Source of the DNA: Zobellia alginiliquefaciens
Lineage (GTDB): Bacteria > Bacteroidota > Bacteroidia > Flavobacteriales > Flavobacteriaceae
DNA length: 64,000 nucleotides
Direction: 5' to 3'
Assembly: GCF_029323795.1 (NCBI RefSeq)
Contig: NZ_CP119758.1
Span: 2,232,001 to 2,296,000 of the forward strand
Numbering within the stretch: the stretch's first letter is position 1; every line of letters begins with the position of its first letter. Positions 36,900 through 45,903 of the stretch are shown piece by piece. The position numbers and the translations under genes are program-made. Under the pieces are notes generated by a model. It had not been told where the DNA came from, searched no databases, and saw only the letters and a program-made list of their open reading frames with translations.

Positions 36900-37250
36900 C
36901 TATTTTAGCAAATTGGTTTGCTCATTAGGGAAAACTAACGAAGGATTAAATGTTTTGGCTTCTTCAATATCCATTCTTCCGTAGGTAATCAAAATAAGAA
37001 TATCGCCAACAGCTACTTTTCTGGCCGCAGCACCGTTTAAAGTGATTTCGCCACTATTTCGTTGTCCCGGAATAGCGTAGGTTTCTAGCCGTTCGCCATT
37101 GTTATTGTTAACAATTTGCACTTTTTCGCCTCTAATAATATTGGCTGCATCCATTAAATCTTCATCAATGGTAATGCTACCGATATAATTTAAATCGGCT
37201 CCAGTGACTTTTACACGGTGAATCTTGGACTTTACAACTTCTATTTGCAT
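36900..37250 (-). CDS. panD: Aspartate 1-decarboxylase
   Basis: 116 residues. Makes beta-alanine from aspartate for pantothenate synthesis, using a pyruvoyl group from self-cleavage. The processing site Gly24-Ser25 lies in [10 protein letters not shown], followed by the usual AANI...[14 protein letters not shown] and an AARKVAVGD stretch. It is 17 bases downstream of panC. Confidence 0.96.
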   Translation of the reverse strand: MQIEVVKSKIHRVKVTGADLNYIGSITIDEDLMDAANIIRGEKVQIVNNNNGERLETYAIPGQRNSGEITLNGAAARKVAVGDILILITYGRMDIEEAKTFNPSLVFPNEQTNLLK

Positions 37251-37267
37251 GTGACAAAGGTAATTAA

Positions 37268-38110
37268 TTATAGAGCAATATTATCTATTAGTCTAACGCC
37301 ATCGGCATAAACGGCAATAAAAGCTCTATATTTTATATTTTCTTTTTTTGTTGTGATTGGGCTTAGGGTTTCTACATCGGCTATTTCAATATATTCCAGT
37401 TCCAATTTTTCCTGTTCGCCAAACTTTTCTCTAATCCAATTCAGTACATAATCAGCACTTTTCGTGCCAAATTTTTCTTTGGCAGTGAGGAGTGTATGAT
37501 ATATGAACGAAGCTTTTTGTCGTAGTTCTGGAGATAATCTTTCATTCCGTGAACTCATAGCCAGGCCATGGGGTTCCCTTACAATTGGGCAGCCCACTAT
37601 TTCTACGGGAATTTGTTGTTGTTTTACAAGCTTTTTTATGATTTGTAGCTGTTGAAAATCTTTTTCCCCAAAGTATGCCCGGTTTGGTGTTACTAGTAAT
37701 AGGAGGGCTTCAACAATAGTGCCTACACCGTTAAAGTGGTCATCTCTAAATGCACCTTCCATAACCGTATCCAAGCCTTCAAAATTATATTTTTTGGCTT
37801 TTATCTTTTTGTCATATACTTCGTCTGCAGAGGGAGAAAAAACAAGAATGTCATCTGAAACACTTGAAAGTAATTCCAAATCGGCATCAAAAGTGTGCGG
37901 ATATTTTGCTAGATCCTCCTTATTATCAAACTGTGTAGGGTTTACAAAAATACTAACTACAACGGTCTCATTTTCATCAACGGCCTTTTGAACTAAAGAG
38001 GCATGCCCCGTGTGGAGTGCTCCCATAGTGGGTACAAGTCCTAATCCATTGGTTTTTGGCAGGGTGGAAATATGGTCTAAGAGTTCTTTTTTAGTTTTGA
38101 ATACCAACAT
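37268..38110 (-). CDS. panC: Pantothenate synthetase (pantoate-beta-alanine ligase)
   Basis: 280 residues. Joins pantoate and beta-alanine at ATP cost. Signatures: [15 protein letters not shown], where HTGH is the nucleotidyl-transferase HIGH motif, [26 protein letters not shown] and MSSRNERLS. Together with panD it supplies the pantothenate branch; panB is not in this window. It heads the minus-strand panC-panD-flippase operon from a divergent promoter. Confidence 0.97.
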   Translation of the reverse strand: MLVFKTKKELLDHISTLPKTNGLGLVPTMGALHTGHASLVQKAVDENETVVVSIFVNPTQFDNKEDLAKYPHTFDADLELLSSVSDDILVFSPSADEVYDKKIKAKKYNFEGLDTVMEGAFRDDHFNGVGTIVEALLLLVTPNRAYFGEKDFQQLQIIKKLVKQQQIPVEIVGCPIVREPHGLAMSSRNERLSPELRQKASFIYHTLLTAKEKFGTKSADYVLNWIREKFGEQEKLELEYIEIADVETLSPITTKKENIKYRAFIAVYADGVRLIDNIAL

Positions 38111-38130
38111 AGGTTTGGTTTAAAAGCGAG

Positions 38131-38138
38131 CAAACTTA
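38131..38138 (-). promoter_or_regulatory. -7 element of the panC operon
   Basis: On the minus strand this reads TAAGTTTG, an exact TAnnTTTG match 20 bases before the panC ATG. No clear -33 is visible. Confidence 0.55.
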
Positions 38139-38169
38139 CTATAATTACGGCTAATCTGTAGAATTTTTG

Positions 38170-38177
38170 TAATTTTG
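38170..38177 (+). promoter_or_regulatory. -7 element of the glycogen-synthase-like gene
   Basis: TAATTTTG, an exact match to TAnnTTTG, 40 bases before the ATG at 38218 and divergent from the panC element 31 bases away. Confidence 0.55.
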
Positions 38178-38217
38178 CAGCCACGTTGTACCAAATAAAT
38201 AAAAAAACATTGCATAT

Positions 38218-39027
38218 ATGAATGGCAAAAAGATATTGTTCGTGTCGTCGGAGTTAGTACCCTATCTTCCACAGAACGAAGTTTCCCTAATGTCTTATGA
38301 AACTCCTAGGATGGTAAATAGCAATGGCGGCCAGATACGGATTTTTATGCCAAGATATGGTAATATAAACGAACGTAGGCATCAGCTTCATGAAGTTATT
38401 CGTTTGTCTGGGATGAATCTCGTTATTAATGATATGGATATGCCTCTGATAATAAAAGTGGCCTCCATACCTCGCGAGCGCATTCAGGTCTATTTTATAG
38501 ATAATGATGAGTACTTTAAGCGCAAAGCTACGTTTGCAGATGCAGATGGTAATTTGTTTCCGGACAATGACCAGAGAGCAATTTTCTTTGCTAAAGGAGT
38601 TGTTGAAACGGTTAAAAAGTTAAACTGGTCCCCAGATATAATTCACGTTCATGGATGGATGGCTTCTTTGTTGCCTTTGTATCTAAAGAAGTATTATGCA
38701 GACGAGCCATTGTTTGATGCCAGTAAAATAGTTACTTCAGTTTACGGTAAGTCTTTTGATGGTGAGCTTGATTCTGATATGATCAAGAAAGTTGCTTTTG
38801 ATGGCATATCTGAAGATAGTATTGAGGCGTTAAAAACTCCTACCTATAATAATTTGTTAAAGATAGCCGTAGATCATTCTGATGCCGTTATTTTAGCAGC
38901 GGAAGAAATTCCGGAAGATTTACAGAGTCATATATCCAACCTAGAAAAACCTGTGTTGCCGTATGTTTCCTTGCAAGAATTTGAGGAGGCGTATGCCAAT
39001 TTTTATAACACTGAAGTTTTAAAATAG
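38218..39027 (+). CDS. Glycogen/starch synthase-like protein (GT5 catalytic N-domain only)
   Basis: 269 residues matching the N-terminal GT5 domain: KKILFVSSELVPYLPQNEVSLM (the KxGGL position altered to QNEVS), FMPRYGNINERRH, DNDQRAIFFAKGVVE, and IHVHGWMASLLPLYL. It ends before the second Rossmann domain that carries the sugar-nucleotide site, so it is about half the length of a full glycogen synthase. Without that domain it may be a regulatory or binding protein. I recall this short form in other flavobacteria, next to panC and DUF4270, so I do not call it truncated. Confidence 0.85.
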   Translation: MNGKKILFVSSELVPYLPQNEVSLMSYETPRMVNSNGGQIRIFMPRYGNINERRHQLHEVIRLSGMNLVINDMDMPLIIKVASIPRERIQVYFIDNDEYFKRKATFADADGNLFPDNDQRAIFFAKGVVETVKKLNWSPDIIHVHGWMASLLPLYLKKYYADEPLFDASKIVTSVYGKSFDGELDSDMIKKVAFDGISEDSIEALKTPTYNNLLKIAVDHSDAVILAAEEIPEDLQSHISNLEKPVLPYVSLQEFEEAYANFYNTEVLK

Positions 39028-39032
39028 CCCGA

Positions 39033-40859
39033 ATGATTTTTTTGAACAGATTAAAGCTCCCTGCTCTTGCAGTAATAGTATTGGTCACCATCTTTGCATC
39101 TTGTGAGGAAGACTTAACAACCGTTGGTTCTGGAGTGGTTGGGGGTGAGCCGTTCAAGAATAACAAGGCGGTTTATGATGTTTTTGCCTATAATAAAAAG
39201 ATAAAAGCAGTATCGACCAATAGATTGCCAATTTATCAATTGGGAATTTATGATGATCCGCTCTACGGGAAAACAGAGGCACAGGTAACTACTCAGGTTT
39301 TACTTCCTAGTGGAAATCCAACTTTTGGAGTAACTACACAAACAAATGAAGATGATCCTTCTAGTGTAACTCAGATTCCTGAAAATGAAACTATAGATTC
39401 AGTTTACCTTTATATTCCATTTTTGACTAATCCTACGGGCGATGCAGATTTAGATGGACTTATTGATGAGTTGGATGATTTGCCTTTAGACCCTAACAGT
39501 GATACTGATGAGGGGGGGTTGACGGATAGTCAGGAAAACTCAAGGGGCTCCAATCCCCTTGATGCGTCCGATGATACGGATGATACCGATTTTGTAGCGA
39601 ATCAATTTGCTAAAACATTTGACCTAGATAGTATTTATGTGGATGGTCGTTTGTATAGCGATAATATGCCTAACCCAGGTTTTAATTTAAAAGTTCAGAG
39701 GTCCACTTACTTTTTAAGAGACCTTGATCCTTCTGTAAATTTTCAGGAAGCTCAAGAGTACTATTCTTCTCAAGAATTTGCCCCAACCTTTGTAGATGAA
39801 GTTATTTATGATAGTGAGGTGAGTTCAGAGCCCATAGTTATAAGTAGTGAACAAATACCTTTGCGAAAAACTGATGACGAATCCACGGAAGATGTTGATG
39901 AGTCCACTCAATTTAGCTACTTGTCTCCCGGCATTCGCGTAGCATTGGATAAAGTCTTTTTTCAAGAAAATATTTTAGATAAGGAAGGTTCAACGGACCT
40001 TGAATCTCAGGCAAATTTTAAAGAGTTTTTACGGGGGTTGCATTTTTCAGTTTCTTCCGGAGGCAATGATGTTATGTTCTTGTTCAATCTTAAATTGGCC
40101 AATATAACGGTTTCGTACAGCTATGATACGGCAGACAGTGAAGGTGTCGTTACTGCTAAGGGAGGTCAAACAGATTTGGTCCTTAATTTTTTAAGAGATT
40201 CTTTTACTTCAACGGGACAACTTGCTTCTACGGATGGAAACGCGGTTAACACATTTGTTAACGAGGTTTACCCTCCTGAAATAACAGACAAGTTAGACAC
40301 GGGTGAAAATGCATCAGAGATATATTTAAAGGGTGGTGCGGGAACTTTTGCTGAAATCAAATTGTTTGATGAAGTGAATGGCCTAGAGGTTATTAATGAG
40401 ATAAAGTCAAATAATTGGATTATAAATGATGCCAATCTTGTATTTTATGTTGCAGATGAAAATTTAGGTGTTGAACCACCACGGCTTTATTTATTTAATT
40501 CTGAGACTAATGCTATATTGCCTTTGTCCGCTACCGATGCAGACGGTCTTTCTGAGGAATACGGAGGGATTATCGAAACCTCTAGTGATGGTGAAGGGGT
40601 GAAGTACACGGTCAATGTTACTACGTATATAAATAATCTTGTTCTAAATGATGCGGACAATGTTACGTTAGGCCTTACTACTACGCCTAGTTTGTTTTTA
40701 GGTACCGTGGCAAATGCTATGTTGGAGAACGGAGAAGAACGGGAGTTGCCGCTTGCAAATACGTTGTCCCCTTTAGGTACGGTGTTGTATGGTAGTGCGG
40801 TAGATGCTAACGAAGATAAAAAGTTGCAGCTTGAAATTTTCTATACCGAAACCAACTAA
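39033..40859 (+). CDS. DUF4270 lipoprotein with calcium-binding-like insert
   Basis: 608 residues with lipobox Cys24 (IFASC). DUF4270 features include VGSGVVGGEPF and YDVFAYNKKIKAV near the start and a long beta-rich body. Residues ~135-185 are a run of Asp-rich repeats (DADLDGLIDELDD, LDPNSDTDEGG, SNPLDASDDTDD) that resemble thrombospondin type 3 calcium repeats. It is probably anchored to the outer membrane, with unknown function, and sits 5 bases after the GT5-like gene, a pairing that suggests one operon. Confidence 0.88.
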   Translation: MIFLNRLKLPALAVIVLVTIFASCEEDLTTVGSGVVGGEPFKNNKAVYDVFAYNKKIKAVSTNRLPIYQLGIYDDPLYGKTEAQVTTQVLLPSGNPTFGVTTQTNEDDPSSVTQIPENETIDSVYLYIPFLTNPTGDADLDGLIDELDDLPLDPNSDTDEGGLTDSQENSRGSNPLDASDDTDDTDFVANQFAKTFDLDSIYVDGRLYSDNMPNPGFNLKVQRSTYFLRDLDPSVNFQEAQEYYSSQEFAPTFVDEVIYDSEVSSEPIVISSEQIPLRKTDDESTEDVDESTQFSYLSPGIRVALDKVFFQENILDKEGSTDLESQANFKEFLRGLHFSVSSGGNDVMFLFNLKLANITVSYSYDTADSEGVVTAKGGQTDLVLNFLRDSFTSTGQLASTDGNAVNTFVNEVYPPEITDKLDTGENASEIYLKGGAGTFAEIKLFDEVNGLEVINEIKSNNWIINDANLVFYVADENLGVEPPRLYLFNSETNAILPLSATDADGLSEEYGGIIETSSDGEGVKYTVNVTTYINNLVLNDADNVTLGLTTTPSLFLGTVANAMLENGEERELPLANTLSPLGTVLYGSAVDANEDKKLQLEIFYTETN

Positions 40860-40995
40860 TTTTTATACAAAACAACTACTCTAATTTTATTTGCGTGAAG
40901 TTATACTTGTAGATGGTAAGATTTTCCTTACTATACCAATTAACGATATTTTTCGTTTTATAGGTGTGTTTTAGGGGGATTTGGCTAGCATCTAT

Positions 40996-41003
40996 TACAT
41001 TTG
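40996..41003 (+). promoter_or_regulatory. -7 promoter element of glmS
   Basis: TACATTTG matches TAnnTTTG exactly, 44 bases before the ATG. The leader is far too short for a glmS ribozyme, and none is seen. Two small hairpins further up (AACGA/TCGTT and GTAAG/CTTAC) lie in the 188-base gap. Confidence 0.6.
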
Positions 41004-41047
41004 CGCTAAAGTATTTATTTTCCCCAACTTAAATTAACTTATACAGT

Positions 41048-42895
41048 ATGTGTGGAATAGTAGGTTACATAGGTCATAGAGATGCCTATCCGATTATCGT
41101 AAAAGGTTTGCAACGTCTTGAATATAGAGGGTACGATAGTGCCGGTGTTGCAGTATATGATGGCGAACAAATAAATTTGGCAAAGACCAAAGGCAAGGTG
41201 GAGGACCTTAAGAAAAAGGCGGAAAGCACTATTTCATTAAAAGGAAATCTTGGTATAGGCCATACACGTTGGGCTACACATGGTGTCCCAAATGATACAA
41301 ACTCTCACCCTCATTACTCCAATTCTGGCGACTTGGTAATTATCCATAACGGGATTATAGAAAATTATGAATCCATCAAGAAAGAGTTGGTTAAAAGAGG
41401 CTATACTTTTGAATCTGATACAGATACCGAAGTTTTAATAAACCTTATTGAAGAGGTTCAAAAAACCGAGGATGTAAAGTTGGGTAAAGCTGTTCAGATA
41501 GCATTAAATGAAGTAGTAGGTGCATACGCTATTGCTGTTTTTGATATTAAGAAACCAGACGAGATTGTTGTTGCAAAACTTGGTAGTCCATTAGCCATTG
41601 GTGTTGGTGAGGACGAGTTTTTTATTGCTTCGGATGCTTCTCCTTTTATAGAGTTTACTAATAATGCAGTTTATCTTCAAGATGAGGAAATGGCCATTGT
41701 TCGATTAGGAAAGGAAATCAAACTTCGTAAAATAAAGAATGATGCAGTAGCATATCCTAATATCCTTGAACTCAAAATGAATATAGAGGAGATAGAAAAA
41801 GGGGGTTATGATCACTTTATGCTTAAGGAAATATATGAGCAACCAAGAGCAATTTTGGACACCTATAGAGGTAGATTAAGAGCTGCGCAAGGGCTAATAA
41901 AAATGGCCGGTATTGATGAGAACATAGAAAAGTTCATGAATGCCAATCGTATAATTATTGTTGCTTGTGGTACATCTTGGCATGCAGGTTTGGTTGCCGA
42001 ATATATATTTGAGGACTTGGCAAGGATACCTGTAGAGGTGGAATATGCATCTGAATTTAGATATAGAAATCCGGTTATAACAGATAAAGATGTTCTTATA
42101 GCCATTTCGCAATCGGGTGAAACGGCAGATACTTTGGCTGCTATAAAATTGGCCAAGGAGAAAGGAGCATATGTGTTTGGCGTATGTAATGTGGTTGGTT
42201 CTTCTATTGCAAGAGAAACAGATTCAGGTGCCTATACGCATGCAGGGCCTGAAATAGGAGTAGCATCAACTAAGGCTTTTACTACTCAAATCACGGTACT
42301 TACACTAGTAGCCTTGAAACTGGCAAAAGAAAAAGGTGTTTTCTCCCAGTCTAGATTTCATGAATTTTTGACTGAACTGGAAACTATTCCTGCAAAAGTA
42401 GAAAAGGTTTTAGAGAGCAATGCGCTTATAGAAATCATCGCGGATGTATATAAAGATTCTACCAATTGTTTGTATTTAGGTAGGGGATATAACTTCCCTG
42501 TTGCTTTGGAAGGAGCTTTAAAGCTTAAAGAAATCAGTTATATTCATGCTGAGGGGTACCCTGCAGCTGAAATGAAGCACGGTCCCATTGCTTTGATAGA
42601 TGATCAAATGCCGGTTTTTGTTATTGCTACTAAAAAAGGGCATTATGAGAAAGTGGTTAGTAATATCCAAGAGATTAAATCTAGAAAAGGAAAGATTATA
42701 GCTATTGTAACTGAAGGAGATACGCAGGTTACAGAGTTGGCAGATCACGTTGTGGAAGTTCCTGAAACATTGGAAAGCCTTACGCCATTGCTAACAACTA
42801 TCCCGTTGCAATTGTTGTCATACCATATAGCGGTTATGAGAGGATGTAATGTAGATCAGCCTAGGAATTTGGCAAAATCGGTTACAGTGGAATAG
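41048..42895 (+). CDS. glmS: Glucosamine-6-phosphate synthase (isomerizing)
   Basis: 615 residues. Makes glucosamine 6-phosphate from fructose 6-phosphate and glutamine, the entry to peptidoglycan and lipid A amino sugars. The glutamine amidotransferase nucleophile is Cys2 (MCGIVGYIG), with LEYRGYDSAG and HTRWATHG. Two SIS domains follow, with VACGTSWHAG, SQSGETADT, STKAFTTQ and the C-terminal QPRNLAKSVTVE. pgi, upstream in the window, makes the fructose 6-phosphate substrate. It has its own promoter and a strong terminator. Confidence 0.98.
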   Translation: MCGIVGYIGHRDAYPIIVKGLQRLEYRGYDSAGVAVYDGEQINLAKTKGKVEDLKKKAESTISLKGNLGIGHTRWATHGVPNDTNSHPHYSNSGDLVIIHNGIIENYESIKKELVKRGYTFESDTDTEVLINLIEEVQKTEDVKLGKAVQIALNEVVGAYAIAVFDIKKPDEIVVAKLGSPLAIGVGEDEFFIASDASPFIEFTNNAVYLQDEEMAIVRLGKEIKLRKIKNDAVAYPNILELKMNIEEIEKGGYDHFMLKEIYEQPRAILDTYRGRLRAAQGLIKMAGIDENIEKFMNANRIIIVACGTSWHAGLVAEYIFEDLARIPVEVEYASEFRYRNPVITDKDVLIAISQSGETADTLAAIKLAKEKGAYVFGVCNVVGSSIARETDSGAYTHAGPEIGVASTKAFTTQITVLTLVALKLAKEKGVFSQSRFHEFLTELETIPAKVEKVLESNALIEIIADVYKDSTNCLYLGRGYNFPVALEGALKLKEISYIHAEGYPAAEMKHGPIALIDDQMPVFVIATKKGHYEKVVSNIQEIKSRKGKIIAIVTEGDTQVTELADHVVEVPETLESLTPLLTTIPLQLLSYHIAVMRGCNVDQPRNLAKSVTVE

Positions 42896-42921
42896 TCTTT
42901 TTTAGAAAAGTTTAAGTTTTT

Positions 42922-42958
42922 ACAGGTCCTGACATCCGTCAGGACCTGTTTTGTTTTA
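42922..42958 (+). terminator. Strong intrinsic terminator after glmS
   Basis: A perfect 12-bp stem, ACAGGTCCTGAC with GTCAGGACCTGT, across an ATCC loop, followed by TTTGTTTT. It isolates glmS from the receptor operon. TAACTTCG (43053-43060) further on is a near -7 for the receptor gene. Confidence 0.95.
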
Positions 42959-43090
42959 GTGAATATGTAATTTGGACTAGTGTTTTTTACGAAAAAAGTA
43001 CTATGCATGCATAATTTTTTCCATTTTATGATTATTGGTCGAAAAAAAAATGTAACTTCGAGTTACTAACATTTTTAACTTAAACTTAAC

Positions 43091-45883
43091 ATGAGAGCAA
43101 TACTATTTTTAGCCTTGCTGTTGGCGTCTAGCTTTGGATTTTCGCAAACAACGGTGAACGGGAAAGTGGTAGATCAGAACAGTCAGCCCGTACCAGGGGC
43201 CAACATCGTTATTGAAGGAAAAGCGATAGGCACCACAACGGATTTTGACGGTAATTTCAATTTGCAAACGTCTGAAGTACCCCCTTTTCAGTTAAGAATT
43301 ACCAGCATCGGATATTCTGATGCTACAGAGGAAGTCACCTCTAACAATCAAACCCTGACCATTGTAATAGATGAGTCTCAAACCTTTTTAGATGAAGTTG
43401 TTATATCGGCTTCTAGAACGCCAGAGCGAATTTTTGAATCGCCGGTTACTGTAGAAAGAATTGGTGTTTCCGAAATAAAAAACGGTACAGCTGCTGATTT
43501 TTATGGAGGTCTTGAAAATTTAAAAGGGGTTGATGTCAATACCAACAGTTTAACCTTTAAATCTATAAACACAAGGGGTTTTGCATCTTTCGCTAATACC
43601 CGCTTTATGCAACTTGTTGATGGTATGGATAACTCAACACCGGCATTAAACTTCCCTATTGGGAATTTAGTAGGCTTGGTTGAACCGGATGTTTTAAGTG
43701 TTGAGCTGTTGCCTGGAGCATCGTCCGCACTTTACGGAGCAAATGCCTTTAATGGTATTTTGTTTATGCGAAGTAAAAATCCTTTTGATTATGAAGGTAT
43801 AAGTGTATCCGTTAAACGAGGTATCACTTCTCAAAAAGCTGCAGGAGACAATTCGTATACGGACTTCGGAATCCGAGCGGCCTATAAGTTTAGCGATAAA
43901 TTTGCAGGTAAAGTCAATTTCGGATATTTAAAAGGAACCGATTGGGCGGCTAATAATATAGATGATAAGAATACACCAGGAGGTACAAGGGATAATTTGA
44001 ATTATGACGGTGTAAATGTATACGGAGATGAAGTTTCTACCAACATTAAAGAAGTAGCGCTTACATTAGAAGGTTTAGGTGTCCTACCAGCTGGAGCGAA
44101 TGCTTTGGTGCCTTCGGAAATAGTAAGTAGAACGGGTTATAATGAAAGTGATCTTACGCAATATAATGCGGAAAGCATTAAAGCGGATTGGGGTCTGTAT
44201 TACAGACCAATTGAGGGTAGTAACTTGGAGATTTCCTATGTTGGAAAGGTGGGTACAGGTACCACCATATACCAAGGTACCAATAGGTATAATATTGATG
44301 GGTTTTTTCAGGAACAGCATAAACTTGAAATCAAAAATGATAATTTTTTCGTGAGAGGGTATGTAGTTGGCGATAAAGCAGGTGACTCTTACGATATGGT
44401 GTTTACTGGTATTAATATCAACAGAACTTGGAAAGATGATAATACCTGGTTTGGTGAGTATACAGGGGCCTATGTGCAGGCAACTTTGGCGGGTGCTACG
44501 GATGATCAGGCGCATGCTGCGGGTAGAGCACAAGCAGAGTCAGGAAGGTATTTGCCAGGAACATCAGAATTTGAAGCTGCCTTTAACAAAGTTATTAAAG
44601 ACCCTGATTTGAGTAAGGGTTCACAGTTTTACGACCAATCTAAATACTACCATGCAGATGGTAACTATAACTTTAGTCATTTGATTGATTGGGCGGAAAT
44701 TCAAGTTGGGGGTTCGTTTAGGGAGTATAGTTTAAATTCCTTAGGTACCATTTACACAGATTCGGAGGAAGACGGTCCAATTGATTATTCTGAATTTGGA
44801 ATTTATTCACAAATCCAAAAGACCTTGCCTCTGGCAGGAGAAAAAAGTTTAAAGTTGACCGGGTCTGTTCGTTATGATAAGTCTGAGTTTTTTGACGGAT
44901 TCCTTTCTCCTAGGATATCTGCTGGTTATACTTTAAACAGAGACCATAACATTAGAGCTTCGGCGCAAACGGGTTTTAGAAACCCTACTACTCAAGATCT
45001 TTTTATTGGTTTGGATGCCGGTAGGGCAATTTTGGTGGGATCTGCACCGGATAATTTGGAGCAGTATTCTAGGGATTATGATGTAAGCGCTACGGGTCAA
45101 CTTGTATACCAACAGCCATCTTCCGTTACGCAAACCGGTGCTGATGCCTATAACAACTCGTATTCTGCGGCTTCTGTAACTGCATTGGGACAAACAGGGA
45201 ACCCTGCGGACCTAGAGGTTGCCAATCCAGATTTAGTTAAGCCTGAAAAAGTGACTTCTTTTGAGATTGGATACAGAGGTAAGGTTGATAAGCTTGTTAT
45301 TGATTTTAGCACCTATTATAACAGTTATAAAGATTTTATTTCTCAAGAAGTAGTTGTTTCACCTTTTTATGGAGAGGTTGGTGATGGTGCACTTTCGGTA
45401 GCGGCAATAGCTAACGGAGATTATCAAGCGTATAGCACGTATACTAATACTGATGCTAATGTTAATTCGTATGGTGCTTCTTTGGGGCTTAACATGAAAG
45501 TATTTGGAGATTTTAATTTGGGAGGTAGTTACACATTCACAAAATTAGATTTTGATCGTGATGCTAATCCAGATGTAATGTTGAACTTCAACACTCCAGA
45601 ACACAAGTTCAAAGCATCTTTTGGAAATGAGCAGTTATTTGAAAATTTTGGATTTAACGTGTCATACAGATTCAGTGATGATTATTTCTGGGAAGCTACT
45701 TTTGGTAATGGCGTTATTCCAGAGTTTCATGTAGTTGATGCACAAATCAATTATGACGTTCCAAGTATTAAATCTTCCTTTAAACTGGGAGGTACAAACC
45801 TAACTGGTAAAGAATATTACACTGCGTTCGGTACCGGGTATATTGGGTCTATGTACTACTTATCTTGGACTATTAATAATTAA
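43091..45883 (+). CDS. TonB-dependent receptor paired with SGNH lipoprotein
   Basis: 930 residues. The signal peptide ends GFSQ (~19). A carboxypeptidase-regulatory-like domain covers ~22-105 (VNGKVVDQNSQPVPGANIV). The plug begins LDEVVISASRTPERIF and contains FKSINTRGFASF, MQLVDGMDN and VELLPGASSALYGANAFNGIL, a TonB-linked colicin/siderophore-like plug. The barrel ends YYLSWTINN, without the usual terminal aromatic residue. The SGNH hydrolase starts 20 bases later, so the two are an operon and should form a capture-and-import pair on the outer membrane. Confidence 0.93.
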   Translation: MRAILFLALLLASSFGFSQTTVNGKVVDQNSQPVPGANIVIEGKAIGTTTDFDGNFNLQTSEVPPFQLRITSIGYSDATEEVTSNNQTLTIVIDESQTFLDEVVISASRTPERIFESPVTVERIGVSEIKNGTAADFYGGLENLKGVDVNTNSLTFKSINTRGFASFANTRFMQLVDGMDNSTPALNFPIGNLVGLVEPDVLSVELLPGASSALYGANAFNGILFMRSKNPFDYEGISVSVKRGITSQKAAGDNSYTDFGIRAAYKFSDKFAGKVNFGYLKGTDWAANNIDDKNTPGGTRDNLNYDGVNVYGDEVSTNIKEVALTLEGLGVLPAGANALVPSEIVSRTGYNESDLTQYNAESIKADWGLYYRPIEGSNLEISYVGKVGTGTTIYQGTNRYNIDGFFQEQHKLEIKNDNFFVRGYVVGDKAGDSYDMVFTGININRTWKDDNTWFGEYTGAYVQATLAGATDDQAHAAGRAQAESGRYLPGTSEFEAAFNKVIKDPDLSKGSQFYDQSKYYHADGNYNFSHLIDWAEIQVGGSFREYSLNSLGTIYTDSEEDGPIDYSEFGIYSQIQKTLPLAGEKSLKLTGSVRYDKSEFFDGFLSPRISAGYTLNRDHNIRASAQTGFRNPTTQDLFIGLDAGRAILVGSAPDNLEQYSRDYDVSATGQLVYQQPSSVTQTGADAYNNSYSAASVTALGQTGNPADLEVANPDLVKPEKVTSFEIGYRGKVDKLVIDFSTYYNSYKDFISQEVVVSPFYGEVGDGALSVAAIANGDYQAYSTYTNTDANVNSYGASLGLNMKVFGDFNLGGSYTFTKLDFDRDANPDVMLNFNTPEHKFKASFGNEQLFENFGFNVSYRFSDDYFWEATFGNGVIPEFHVVDAQINYDVPSIKSSFKLGGTNLTGKEYYTAFGTGYIGSMYYLSWTINN

Positions 45884-45903
45884 TTTTTTAATCTAAAGTA
45901 GAA

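Noticed and set aside
39033-40859. DUF4270 as a gliding or type IX secretion component
   Set aside because: No supporting motif or T9SS neighbour in the window; function left open.
40996-41047. A glmS ribozyme/riboswitch upstream of glmS
   Set aside because: The leader after the -7 element is only ~45 bases and no ribozyme core is present; these are known mainly in Firmicutes.
44084-44533. A 149-codon minus-strand frame inside the TonB receptor at 43091
   Set aside because: No recognisable domain; fully antisense to a strong coding frame.
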